From Roseovarius sp. (lineage in GTDB: Bacteria > Pseudomonadota > Alphaproteobacteria > Rhodobacterales > Rhodobacteraceae), in contig SLDH01000305.1 of NCBI GenBank assembly GCA_007125415.1, forward strand, positions 1 to 16,839: 16,839 bases of DNA, in the 5' to 3' direction. Positions 6,625 through 13,746 of the stretch are shown here, piece by piece. How positions within the stretch are numbered: the stretch's first letter is position 1; each line of letters starts with the position of its first letter. The notes beneath the pieces are model-generated. The model saw nothing but the letters and a program-made list of their open reading frames with translations. It was not told the DNA's origin and made no database searches. The translations under genes and the position numbers were made by a program.

Positions 6625-7857
6625 TCACTGTGACATCCAGGGCGGCAGCAAGAACTCGCCGTTGGCATAGGCCGCAGGCTCGATCAGCACCCGCGCGCCG
6701 CCTTCCTGCAACTGCCAGAAGGACACCGGTATGTGGTCATTGCTTTGCAGCGCGACATGGGTTTCGGGGTCAAACTCCAGATTGCCCGCAACGGTCGGAC
6801 GCTGGATCACGCCGATGGCGGCGGCGATGGCGCGCCGGTCGGTCGGGTCGCCCACCTCGGCCAGCGCCTCGAAATAAAGATTGGCCATCTCGTAGAGCCC
6901 GACACCATAGACGCCCGATTCCATGCCGAAACGAGCCTCGTAGGCGCGCATCAGTTCCTGCCCGCGCGGCCAGCCCTCGCTGTCGAGTGGCGCGTTGATC
7001 AGGTTGTAAAGCACGCCCACCGAATTCTCGCCGGTCAGTTGCACGAATTCCGGAACCGAGGGCGCGTATTGCAGGAACACCAGCGAGTCCGTGGGCGCAT
7101 CGAGGAACTGGTTGAGGAACAGCGCCGAGTTGCCGGGCAGATAGTCGGTGTTGATGACCAGATCGGGCTGGGTCTCGCGGACCCGCGCCAGAATCGCGCG
7201 CCAGTCGCCGACCTCGCCGAAGGGCACCATCTCGTCGACGACGATGTTCCAACCGCCCTCCTCGAACGAGACCTTCATCCCCTCCGAGATCGTGCGCGAA
7301 TAGGCATTGTCGGACGAGATGATCGCCACCGAGCGATCCCGCAGCGTGATCAACCCGCGCTCGGCCAGCGATTCGACCGCGGGCATGACATCGGTCTCAT
7401 AGCCTGTGAAGGATGCCGTGTAGGACCAGCAGCACCAGTAGTCCTCAATGTTTTGGGTGGTGATCGCGGCGAAGCTCGGCGAAGGACCAGCAGCAATGTA
7501 AGGCATCCCCGCCTCGGCCATCAGTTCGACCTCGAACATGGTCAGGCTGGCATAGCCCGTCAGGATCACCTCGACCCCGGAGGTGCCCAGCAGCCGCTCG
7601 GCGGCGCTCGAGACATTGGCCGCAGACTGGTCGCGCACATCGGCCACGACCAGCTCGAAAGTATAGCCGGCAACGCCGCCTGCCGCGTTTGCTTCCTCGA
7701 TCGCCCATTCGACGCCGCGTACGAATTCCTCGCCATCGGCCGCAGCAGGCCCGGTGAGCGGGGCCAGCAAGCCGATCCGCACTGTGTCGGCATGGGCGGC
7801 AAGACTGCCGCACAACGCTGTGGTGAAGGCCAGCGCGGCCAGTGAAGTGCGATTCAT
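6625..7857 (-). CDS. Periplasmic substrate-binding protein, HAAT (LivJ/LivK) family
   Basis: Type I periplasmic-binding-fold protein that captures the ligand for the adjacent importer. It has 410 residues. A Sec signal peptide MNRTSLAALAFTTALCGSLA followed by AHA is probably cleaved before Asp24. The mature start DTVRIGLLAPLTGPAA (24-39) is the hallmark of the LivJ family. A vicinal Cys pair lies in YWCCWSY (140-146), and the C-terminus ends in an aromatic, proline-rich LLPPWM. Start choice: the frame is open to 7977, but ATG 7857 begins the signal peptide and has GGAG/GGGA upstream. First gene of the leftward operon and divergent from the LuxR-type gene. The ligand is unknown; the operon context (lactonase-like domain, LuxR regulator) suggests an AHL, homoserine lactone or similar compound, whereas the family as a whole binds amino acids, amides, urea and aromatic acids. 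Confidence 0.93.
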   Translation of the reverse strand: MNRTSLAALAFTTALCGSLAAHADTVRIGLLAPLTGPAAADGEEFVRGVEWAIEEANAAGGVAGYTFELVVADVRDQSAANVSSAAERLLGTSGVEVILTGYASLTMFEVELMAEAGMPYIAAGPSPSFAAITTQNIEDYWCCWSYTASFTGYETDVMPAVESLAERGLITLRDRSVAIISSDNAYSRTISEGMKVSFEEGGWNIVVDEMVPFGEVGDWRAILARVRETQPDLVINTDYLPGNSALFLNQFLDAPTDSLVFLQYAPSVPEFVQLTGENSVGVLYNLINAPLDSEGWPRGQELMRAYEARFGMESGVYGVGLYEMANLYFEALAEVGDPTDRRAIAAAIGVIQRPTVAGNLEFDPETHVALQSNDHIPVSFWQLQEGGARVLIEPAAYANGEFLLPPWMSQ

Positions 7858-8039
7858 TGTTCCCAACTCCCCATTCTGATGCATGCAAGATCGTCCAGTG
7901 GTGCACGGCAGCAAACCACAGACGCCTGGCGGGCGGGAACTAACAGATGTCATAGTATTGAGGCCTTTGTGGACCACGCTGCATGGGGTATAGTCGGATG
8001 CTCAACAGGGGACGGTTACCCCGCATAGCGCGACCCGAT
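7858..8039. promoter_or_regulatory. Divergent intergenic region between the importer operon and the LuxR-type gene
   Basis: This 182-nt stretch must hold the leftward operon promoter and the luxR promoter. Visible symmetry: the 9-bp palindrome CGCCTGGCG (7923-7931), GTTCCC (7859-7864) matched by GGGAAC (7935-7940), and GGGG-ACGGTTA-CCCC (8008-8022). I do not see a clear 18-20-bp lux-box-type inverted repeat or a convincing -35/-10 pair. The possible 5' extension of luxR to ATG 7983 consists of codons rare in this genome (AGG, GGA, TTA, ATA, CGA), which argues that 7983-8039 is leader and not coding. Confidence 0.5.
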
Positions 8040-8744
8040 ATGCACCTGCAGGAAAACCCTTTCACGGCAGCGCAGAACCTAGAGCGCGTCTGCGACATCC
8101 TTCACGATGTCGCACGGACACAGGGGCACACGTATTTTTCCTATCTGCAACTGGACGGCGCTGGACAGTGCACGAAACTGATCGCGAATTACCCTGCAGA
8201 ATGGCGGCAGCGCTACGAGGAAAAGCTCTATATTCACTATGACCCGGTGGCTACGGTCGGGCGGCAATCTCGGCTTCCCTTCTTCTGGAACAACCGGGGG
8301 TTCTTGCAGCCCTATCGCAAGTCCCAGAAGAAAGTCTTTCATGAGGCCGGGGATTACGGGATCAACTACGGCTATTCGATCCCGATTGCCGGTCGCAGGG
8401 GGGAATGCGGCCTTTTTTCCGTCGCGGCCCGGAAGGAAGACGCACTCATCGACGCGATGGGCAGATCAGGGCATGTGGTCTACCTGCTCGGGCTGCAACT
8501 CCATGACCGGGTCCTCAGTCTGCTTCATGACCGCGATGAATCGCAGCACCGTATCGAGCTTACGGCACGCGAACTGGAATGCCTCAAATGGGCTGCCGAC
8601 GGGCTGACCACGGAACAGATTGCGGACCAGATGACGATCTCATCTGCGACTGTGAACTACCACTTCAACAAGATCGTCACGAAATTCGAGGCTGCGAACC
8701 GACATCACGCCGCGATTCTGGCCATACGGATGGGCCTGATCTGA
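8040..8744 (+). CDS. LuxR-type transcriptional regulator with intact acyl-homoserine-lactone-binding domain
   Basis: A 234-residue protein, the same length as TraR, with an N-terminal autoinducer-binding domain (~5-155) and a C-terminal GerE/LuxR helix-turn-helix (~170-230). All nine residues conserved in AHL-responsive LuxR proteins are present: Trp55, Tyr59, Asp68, Pro69, Trp83 and Gly111 in the ligand pocket, and Glu178, Leu182 and Gly188 in the DNA-binding domain. Start: in-frame ATGs also exist at 7983 and 7998, but that extension has rare codons and no family match, so ATG 8040 is preferred; no start has a good ribosome-binding site. No luxI synthase is visible in the window, so locally it is a LuxR solo. 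It is divergent from the importer operon and probably regulates it. The ligand (AHL or other) is not proven by sequence. Confidence 0.9.
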   Translation: MHLQENPFTAAQNLERVCDILHDVARTQGHTYFSYLQLDGAGQCTKLIANYPAEWRQRYEEKLYIHYDPVATVGRQSRLPFFWNNRGFLQPYRKSQKKVFHEAGDYGINYGYSIPIAGRRGECGLFSVAARKEDALIDAMGRSGHVVYLLGLQLHDRVLSLLHDRDESQHRIELTARELECLKWAADGLTTEQIADQMTISSATVNYHFNKIVTKFEAANRHHAAILAIRMGLI

Positions 8745-9022
8745 ATCCGCGGTTGCCATTGCGAACATGAGAGCCTGCTATGTCGCGGTTCCGGCACAAG
8801 CTAGCGTAGTAGAGCTTTGCATTGGTCCGCGATCATTTAGCGACGGAGCGCCATTGCCGGAACCGTGATCACTGCAAGCAGACCCATATCGGTGCTCTCG
8901 CCAAGTCGCCCAGGCTGCTCTAAGCCTGATCAATAATTGGGGCAAGGAATTTCAAGACCAGTGTGTATACGCTCGACAGCACCGTCTTGTCCGCTCCCAT
9001 GATCGCGAAGCAACGAGTGAGT
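8745..9022. other. Gene-free spacer between convergent units
   Basis: This 278-nt stretch separates the 3' ends of the luxR-type gene and the second importer operon. It contains the inverted repeat at 8786-8865, listed separately. It also has a small hairpin, CAGGCT (8911-8916) with AGCCTG (8923-8928) and a 6-nt loop followed by AT-rich sequence, which could be a weak terminator. I see no RNA gene and no convincing coding region. Confidence 0.5.
8786..8865. repeat. 11-bp perfect inverted repeat with 58-nt interior
   Basis: CGGTTCCGGCA at 8786-8796 is matched exactly by TGCCGGAACCG at 8855-8865. Two more outward pairs (8783/8868 and 8784/8867) follow after one mismatch. The length, the ends reading GGTTCCGGCA from both sides and the location between two operons resemble the terminal repeats of a deleted insertion sequence or a small non-autonomous element. 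A long-loop RNA hairpin is the alternative. No flanking target duplication is evident. Confidence 0.4.
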
Positions 9023-9724
9023 TCATCCCAGATATGCACGCTCCAGGCGGCCTTTGTCCTCGAGGAGTTCGCTGGGTTCACCAGAGAACTGAAGCCTGCC
9101 TTGACTGATTACATGGCAGTAGTCCGCGATTTCCAGCGCGAGTTTGGTAAACTGCTCAATCAACAGAATACCGAGGCCATCCGCCCGCAGTCCTCGCAAG
9201 ACCTCGACCAGGCGCTCGATGACGACGGGCGCCAAGCCGAGCGACATCTCATCTATCAGCAGAACGCGCGGTTTGCTGACAAGTGCCTGGGCGATCGCCA
9301 CCATTTGCTGCTGCCCGCCAGAGAGCGTGCCCGCACGCCGATCAAGCATGTTGGCAAGCTCCGGAAAGACACCCAACGCGTAATCGATCTGCATCGCCAG
9401 ATCGGCATTGGACAAATGTGGACCAGCAGCGCGCAGATTGTCCCTAACCGAAAGGCCCGCGAGCGTCTGATGACCTTCGGGTATTGCTGCGATACCAGCC
9501 GCACGGACCATTTGCGGGGTGGCCGCAGATAGGTCGGCCTTAGCCAGCCTGATCGTGCCCGCCTTTGGTAGCACCCCGGCAACACCAAGAACCAGCTCGC
9601 TCTTTCCCGCGCCATTCGGGCCAAGAAGGACCACGATCTGACCTTCGGACACATCGAGGGACACGCCGTCGACGACCCGCCGGGTTACGGACTGAATGGT
9701 CAGGTCGCGGATGGACAAGGCCAT
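9023..9724 (-). CDS. livF: LivF-type ABC transporter ATP-binding protein (second importer)
   Basis: Cytoplasmic ATPase subunit, 233 residues, canonical LivF length. Walker A is GPNGAGKS (35-42), the Q-loop equivalent is IPEGH (81-85), the signature is LSGGQ (134-138) and Walker B is LLIDE (155-159). The switch position is IEQF (189-192) without histidine, as usual in LivF. It ends in the family-typical ERAYLG. It is the last gene of the leftward operon. ATG 9724 lies 4 nt after the livG stop, with a strong GGAGGTG ribosome-binding site overlapping that stop. No clear intrinsic terminator follows. Confidence 0.95.
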   Translation of the reverse strand: MALSIRDLTIQSVTRRVVDGVSLDVSEGQIVVLLGPNGAGKSELVLGVAGVLPKAGTIRLAKADLSAATPQMVRAAGIAAIPEGHQTLAGLSVRDNLRAAGPHLSNADLAMQIDYALGVFPELANMLDRRAGTLSGGQQQMVAIAQALVSKPRVLLIDEMSLGLAPVVIERLVEVLRGLRADGLGILLIEQFTKLALEIADYCHVISQGRLQFSGEPSELLEDKGRLERAYLG

Positions 9725-9728
9725 GTTG

Positions 9729-10433
9729 TCACCTCCCGAAGTAAGCCGCCTTCACGACTTCGTTTGCAAGGGCGTCGGCGGTCGCTCCGAAAGCGATCAA
9801 CTTGCCAAAGTCGAGCACTGCCGTGACCGAGCAGACATCTCGAATCAGGTCCACGTCGTGATCGACCAACAACACCTGAGCCCCGAACTCCGAGTGAATT
9901 CGGGTGATGACCCGGCGAAGACACACCATTTCTCGTTCGCTCAGACCCCCGCCCGGTTCGTCCAGCAATACCATGCGCGGACCGCCGACGAGACATTTTC
10001 CGATCTCCGCCATCCGAGCTTGGAACTGGTTCAGAAAGCGCCCCTCGCGTTGCCGCAGTTCCGCGATTTCGAGAAATTCAAGTACACGGTCGATCTCAGC
10101 GGCGCGGTCGGATCTCGGCATCCCTTTGCCGTCTAGCACGGCCTGTAGATGGTCCCGGACCGTCAGGTCCGGCACGATTTGCACCGCCTGAAAGGACCTG
10201 GCGAGGCCCCAGCGCGCCCGTGCGTGCGGCGGCATCGACAGCAGATCGCGGCCATTGCTTCGGATCCTTCCTCCAGTCACTGGCGCAAAACCCGAGAATG
10301 CGTTTATCAGCGTCGTCTTTCCTGCGCCATTTGGACCGATCAGACCGATCACGTCGTCGGTGAGGCGGACACTCACATCGTCGAGCGCGACTACGCCTCC
10401 AAACTTCACGGTGAGGTTGGCGACGTCGATCAT
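9729..10433 (-). CDS. livG: LivG-type ABC transporter ATP-binding protein with non-canonical signature (second importer)
   Basis: ATPase subunit, 234 residues from ATG 10433; the frame is open to 10616 but that part lies inside livM. Walker A is GPNGAGKT (33-40), the Q-loop is FQ (Gln82), Walker B is VLLDEP (155-160) with Glu159, and the switch histidine is His192 in LVDHDVDL. The signature reads LNQFQ (134-138) instead of LSGGQ; the surrounding helix aligns without gaps, so two glycines and the serine are substituted. The start overlaps the livM stop by 4 nt (ATGA), indicating translational coupling. It forms a heterodimer with the downstream LivF, whose intact LSGGQ would complete this subunit's nucleotide site. 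Confidence 0.93.
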   Translation of the reverse strand: MIDVANLTVKFGGVVALDDVSVRLTDDVIGLIGPNGAGKTTLINAFSGFAPVTGGRIRSNGRDLLSMPPHARARWGLARSFQAVQIVPDLTVRDHLQAVLDGKGMPRSDRAAEIDRVLEFLEIAELRQREGRFLNQFQARMAEIGKCLVGGPRMVLLDEPGGGLSEREMVCLRRVITRIHSEFGAQVLLVDHDVDLIRDVCSVTAVLDFGKLIAFGATADALANEVVKAAYFGR

Positions 10434-11401
10434 GCTTTGTCTTTCCTCTGAAACAAGGCCTCGAACTGACCCGCGATGCCGCGCGGCGCCGTCATGATCG
10501 CGTGCAACAATGCGACGCCAAAGACTATGAGGGCCAAGTCCGATGTAACCCCCAGGTTGTTCAGGAGCGCTGGCAACAGTTTGTACAGAACTCCCGCCAG
10601 AACCGCGCCGACCCATGAGTAGACACCACCGACGACGGCGAGGGCGAACAGAAGTACGCCTTCGATCGCTGTGAAGCTGCGCGCGTCGAGTTGCCTGAGC
10701 GCCCCGGCCAAAAGCGCACCGGCCGTGCCGGCAAGGAAACCAGACAGCGCGAAGGCCCAGATCTTGAACCAGGTCACGTTGATCCCGGCAGCCATTGCAT
10801 TGGCTTCGGACATTCGGATCATTTTCCAGGCCCTGCCGGGTGCTGAGCGTTTATGGGCTTCGATGAGCAGCAAGCCGAGCGCCAGCCAGACCATCGAAAA
10901 CGCAAGATAGGCCGCGTCGGAAGTCGCTATTGAAGGACGACGCATGGCTTGTCCCGATTGCTGGGCCACGCCCCAGAACCCACTGCCTCCATTGGGGAAT
11001 TGAAAGGCGTTGAAGAGTATCTGAAACGTCGCTGCGACCATCAAGGTGACCAACGCCAGATAAAGGCCGCGCAACCTGAGCGCGGGCAACGCAAAGAGGG
11101 CTCCGAGAGCGCTGGTCCCCAGTCCGGCGATGACGACAAGGAGAAAAACGGGAAGATCGGTCGCGAAGTTGAGCCGCAAGGCGATCCAGCCGCCGACACC
11201 GATCAGTGCGATCTGCGAGAGGTTGATGAGCCCTAGCTGGGCATAGACCAGTCCGACACCCGCGGCGGCGAGCGCAAAAATCGCCGCCGATGTGAAGGCC
11301 CTGATCCAGAATCCGCCGAGAACCAGCGGCAATACAAAAATTGCGACACAGAAGAAGAGGAGTGCAAGGGCCGATCGAAAGTTAGGTTTCACGAGGCTCA
11401 A
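10430..11401 (-). CDS. livM: LivM-type ABC permease (second importer)
   Basis: Inner-membrane permease, 323 residues, without any extra C-terminal domain. It shows hydrophobic segments throughout, the conserved LRLRGLYLALVTL (108-120), the PNGGSG loop (136-141) and the cytoplasmic coupling region around 188-225 (PGRAWKMIRMSEANAMAAGI, then ALSGFLAGTAGALLAG). It forms the channel with the upstream LivH. ATG 11401 overlaps the livH stop by 4 nt. Unlike the LivM of the other importer it ends normally, shortly after the last hydrophobic segment (FEALFQRKDKA). Confidence 0.94.
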   Translation of the reverse strand: MSLVKPNFRSALALLFFCVAIFVLPLVLGGFWIRAFTSAAIFALAAAGVGLVYAQLGLINLSQIALIGVGGWIALRLNFATDLPVFLLVVIAGLGTSALGALFALPALRLRGLYLALVTLMVAATFQILFNAFQFPNGGSGFWGVAQQSGQAMRRPSIATSDAAYLAFSMVWLALGLLLIEAHKRSAPGRAWKMIRMSEANAMAAGINVTWFKIWAFALSGFLAGTAGALLAGALRQLDARSFTAIEGVLLFALAVVGGVYSWVGAVLAGVLYKLLPALLNNLGVTSDLALIVFGVALLHAIMTAPRGIAGQFEALFQRKDKA

Positions 11402-12273
11402 TCTCCTGTCGCGAACGTCAGCTTATTGCCCCGTTGCATCCAAAGAATGATCAATCCGGCGATGATGTAAGGGGCCATGGTGCGGTAGGCTGAAAGCGTC
11501 GGAAAAAGCGCAAGCATGGATTCGACGACGCCTATGAAGAGGCCGCCGATCAGGGTCATGGGCAGCGATGTCAGCCGTCCGCAAATGGCCGCCGCCAGCG
11601 CGGGGATAACCATGAAGGTGATGACGGTAGGATCCAGCCGCACCAGACTGCCGAAAAAGACGCCGGTCAGGCCGGCCATTGCGCCAGAGATCCCCCAGGC
11701 GATCGTTTCGACTCTCAGGATAGGGACGCCAAGCAAGGCAGCATGACCGCGATTATCCGCAAGTGCGCGCATGTTCAGGCCGGTGCGTGTCCGGTCCAGG
11801 TAAACGATCATTGCGATTACCGCAGAGATCGCCAGTCCCAGAACGATTAGCCGCGTGACAGTTACCCGCACGCCCAGAACCATCACCGCAATCCTGTCGG
11901 TGGGCAAGTCCAGCCTGCGAAGCGAGTGGTCCCAGAGAAGGCCCATCAATCCCAAAAGGATCAGCAAATAGCCGAGCGTTGCGACTGCCTTGATTGCGGG
12001 TTCCCGGTGCGACAGGCGCGGCGCAAGAGCATAGCCAAAGGTTACAGACAAGACAAAACCGGTCAGCACTGCCCCAATCCAGGCAACAGGGACGGGAGCA
12101 CCCCATTGGCTGATCTGCCAGGCCGTCATTGCCGAAAAGGCAGCGATGGCACCATAGGAGAAATTCAGAAATCCGGTGGAACGGCGCAATATGACCAGGC
12201 CGATTCCGCCAAGCGCGTAAAGCGATCCGACCGCGAGGCCGGATACCATAAAGAGGCCATAGACCGTCATCAT
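11398..12273 (-). CDS. livH: LivH-type ABC permease (second importer)
   Basis: Inner-membrane permease of 291 residues with the LivH hallmarks GSLYALGGIGLVILRR (16-31) and FLNFSYGA (35-42) and the coupling region RTRTGLNMRALADNRGHAALLG. Start: the frame is open to 12333 but that extension runs through the hairpin; tandem ATGs at 12273 and 12270 follow AGGA about 9 nt upstream. It lies 68 nt downstream of the binding-protein stop, separated by a strong hairpin. Gene order here is binding protein-H-M-G-F, in contrast to binding protein-G-F-H-M in the other cluster. Confidence 0.94.
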   Translation of the reverse strand: MMTVYGLFMVSGLAVGSLYALGGIGLVILRRSTGFLNFSYGAIAAFSAMTAWQISQWGAPVPVAWIGAVLTGFVLSVTFGYALAPRLSHREPAIKAVATLGYLLILLGLMGLLWDHSLRRLDLPTDRIAVMVLGVRVTVTRLIVLGLAISAVIAMIVYLDRTRTGLNMRALADNRGHAALLGVPILRVETIAWGISGAMAGLTGVFFGSLVRLDPTVITFMVIPALAAAICGRLTSLPMTLIGGLFIGVVESMLALFPTLSAYRTMAPYIIAGLIILWMQRGNKLTFATGD

Positions 12274-12297
12274 GCGGTGTGTTCCTGAAATTGAAGG

Positions 12298-12326
12298 GCC
12301 GGACGGCGAGCAGGGCGCCGTCCGGC
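12298..12326 (-). terminator. Strong 11-bp hairpin between the binding-protein gene and livH (attenuator or mRNA-stabilising structure)
   Basis: GCCGGACGGCG (12298-12308) pairs perfectly with CGCCGTCCGGC (12316-12326) across a 7-nt loop. On the minus strand it is followed by CCTTCAATTT and not by a clean T-run. It lies 16 nt after the binding-protein stop, so partial termination or protection against 3' exonuclease decay of the upstream message is likelier than full termination. Confidence 0.6.
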
Positions 12327-12341
12327 AGATCACGGAGGATG

Positions 12342-13601
12342 TCAGTCCCGCAGGCCCAGTCTGCGTTCCTGTTCAAGGATCGGTTCAAGATAGGCGGTGT
12401 CGATGTCGAAACAATTGCGCACCAGTTCGAACGCGTCGCCGCGCAGGACGACCATCCGCCCCCGGTGGTTGGGCATGTGCCGATCTCCGTCGCCGACATA
12501 GAAGGGGCCGCAAAGAAGGTCGCTCTCGGCGCCTACAATGCCCCTGATGGCATCGGTCACGCTGGCACGATCGATCGACTCGGGGTCGAGTTCCAGCAGC
12601 GCTTCGACAAAGAACCTTGCCGAGAGATAGCCGGCTTGACTGAACGTGTCGCGCCGGTCGCCGTCCCGGCCATGGGCGTCCATGACCGCAATCCAGTTGC
12701 GATTGTCGGCCCCGTCGCTGTCGAACTGGTTCAGCTCGATATTGATGTAGATATGTCCGTCCCAATAGTCGCCCAGAACCTCGGTCACACCGGGTTCGTA
12801 GAGCGGCGTGGGCGAAACCCAGTTGAACATGTCGCGCCCGGCCTGTTCCTCGGCCACACCCAGAAGGCCAATGGCGGGACCTGCGGGCAGCATCAGAAGG
12901 ATCGTGTCGGCCCCGGACGCCAGGGCTTGCAGGTAAGTCCCGTTCAGATCCACGCTTGTCGGATCCATCAGGATCGACGTGCCGCGCAGGCCATGCTGCT
13001 CCATGTAGCGGTTCATCCAGTCGCAGGCCCAGCCACCGTTGTTGGGAATGTTGAAGCCGATGCAGGCGGCATGTTCGGCTCCAAGTTCCTCGATCGCGAA
13101 TCTGAGCGCACCAATGCCCGACGGCAGCGGACCCTGGTTCGTCGATACGATGTTCGCGCTTTCAAAGCATTCCGAGATCGCGCAGCCCGAAGCCATCGCC
13201 ATCACGCCATGTTCGGCATAAAGCTCTGCGTTCACGGCCATCTCGACGACCGAGCCATTGCCGACGAGCGCCACAACGCCCTCGTCCTCGACAAGCCTGC
13301 TCGCGATCTGACCGGCCAGTTCGGGGTTCCACTGGTCGTTCCCGACGCTGTAGGCGATGGGTCGGCCATGGATCCCGCCATTCGCGTTGACGCAGGCAAA
13401 GTATGCTGCGGCGGCACGCGTGCCGCCCGAGAAGTCACCGGGCGGCGCGTTGCCGCTGATCCCGCCGACCCTGATGGGTTCGCCGGTGGCCGCCTCTCCG
13501 GTGTTCAGGCCGCAGACCGGGCCGCCACTGTCGGCCTTGGCCGCTGTCGCAAAGGCAAGCAATCCGCAGGTCATTGCTGCCGTCGTCATTCTCAGGTTCA
13601 T
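12342..13601 (-). CDS. Cysteine-rich periplasmic substrate-binding protein, HAAT (LivJ/LivK) family
   Basis: Type I periplasmic-binding protein of 419 residues for the second importer. The signal peptide is MNLRMTTAAMTCGLLAFATA plus AKA, with probable cleavage before Asp24. The mature region starts DSGGPVCGLNTGEAATGEPIRVGG, about 20 residues longer before the first strand than in classical LivJ. At least eight cysteines remain after cleavage (for example Cys30, Cys70, Cys140, Cys145, and in ACIGF, WACDW, LLCGP, RNCFD), suggesting several disulfides. Start: ATG 13601 begins the signal peptide and has GGGAG about 8 nt upstream; the upstream open frame to 13724 lacks family character. Ligand unknown; the neighbouring nitrilase suggests a nitrile or its carboxylate or amide product. 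Confidence 0.92.
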   Translation of the reverse strand: MNLRMTTAAMTCGLLAFATAAKADSGGPVCGLNTGEAATGEPIRVGGISGNAPPGDFSGGTRAAAAYFACVNANGGIHGRPIAYSVGNDQWNPELAGQIASRLVEDEGVVALVGNGSVVEMAVNAELYAEHGVMAMASGCAISECFESANIVSTNQGPLPSGIGALRFAIEELGAEHAACIGFNIPNNGGWACDWMNRYMEQHGLRGTSILMDPTSVDLNGTYLQALASGADTILLMLPAGPAIGLLGVAEEQAGRDMFNWVSPTPLYEPGVTEVLGDYWDGHIYINIELNQFDSDGADNRNWIAVMDAHGRDGDRRDTFSQAGYLSARFFVEALLELDPESIDRASVTDAIRGIVGAESDLLCGPFYVGDGDRHMPNHRGRMVVLRGDAFELVRNCFDIDTAYLEPILEQERRLGLRD

Positions 13602-13746
13602 GATTGGTCTCCCTTGTTGTCGAATTCTTGCTGGCCAGCGATTCGAGTGTTCCGCCGTCAAGCAAGGCGCGGGCCGTCTCGGGGCCACTTGCCTTGGCGC
13701 AACTCGCCGCGGCTCTGCCGGCAAAACGTTCGTCGGGACGTCCGGG

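Noticed and set aside
6733..7845. 370-residue plus-strand open frame opposite the first binding-protein gene
   Set aside because: Antisense shadow of a clear periplasmic binding protein.
7983..8039. 19-residue N-terminal extension of the LuxR-type protein
   Set aside because: Rare codons, basic non-family sequence and no ribosome-binding site; the 234-residue form matches TraR length and residue numbering.
7858..8039. Possible lux box in the divergent region
   Set aside because: I looked for an 18-20-bp imperfect palindrome and found only short dyads; none is convincing as a lux box.
8925..9003. Short minus-strand frame just after livF, starting ATG 9003 and reading MGADKTVLSSVYTLVLKFLA...
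   Set aside because: Only about 26 residues with no ribosome-binding site. It looks faintly like a membrane-protein tail but nothing supports translation.
13602..13746. Open frame continuing after the PPOX stop codon into the binding-protein gene (...LLDGGTLESLASKN...)
   Set aside because: It has no start codon of its own and would require stop read-through; GC-rich spacers often stay open by chance.
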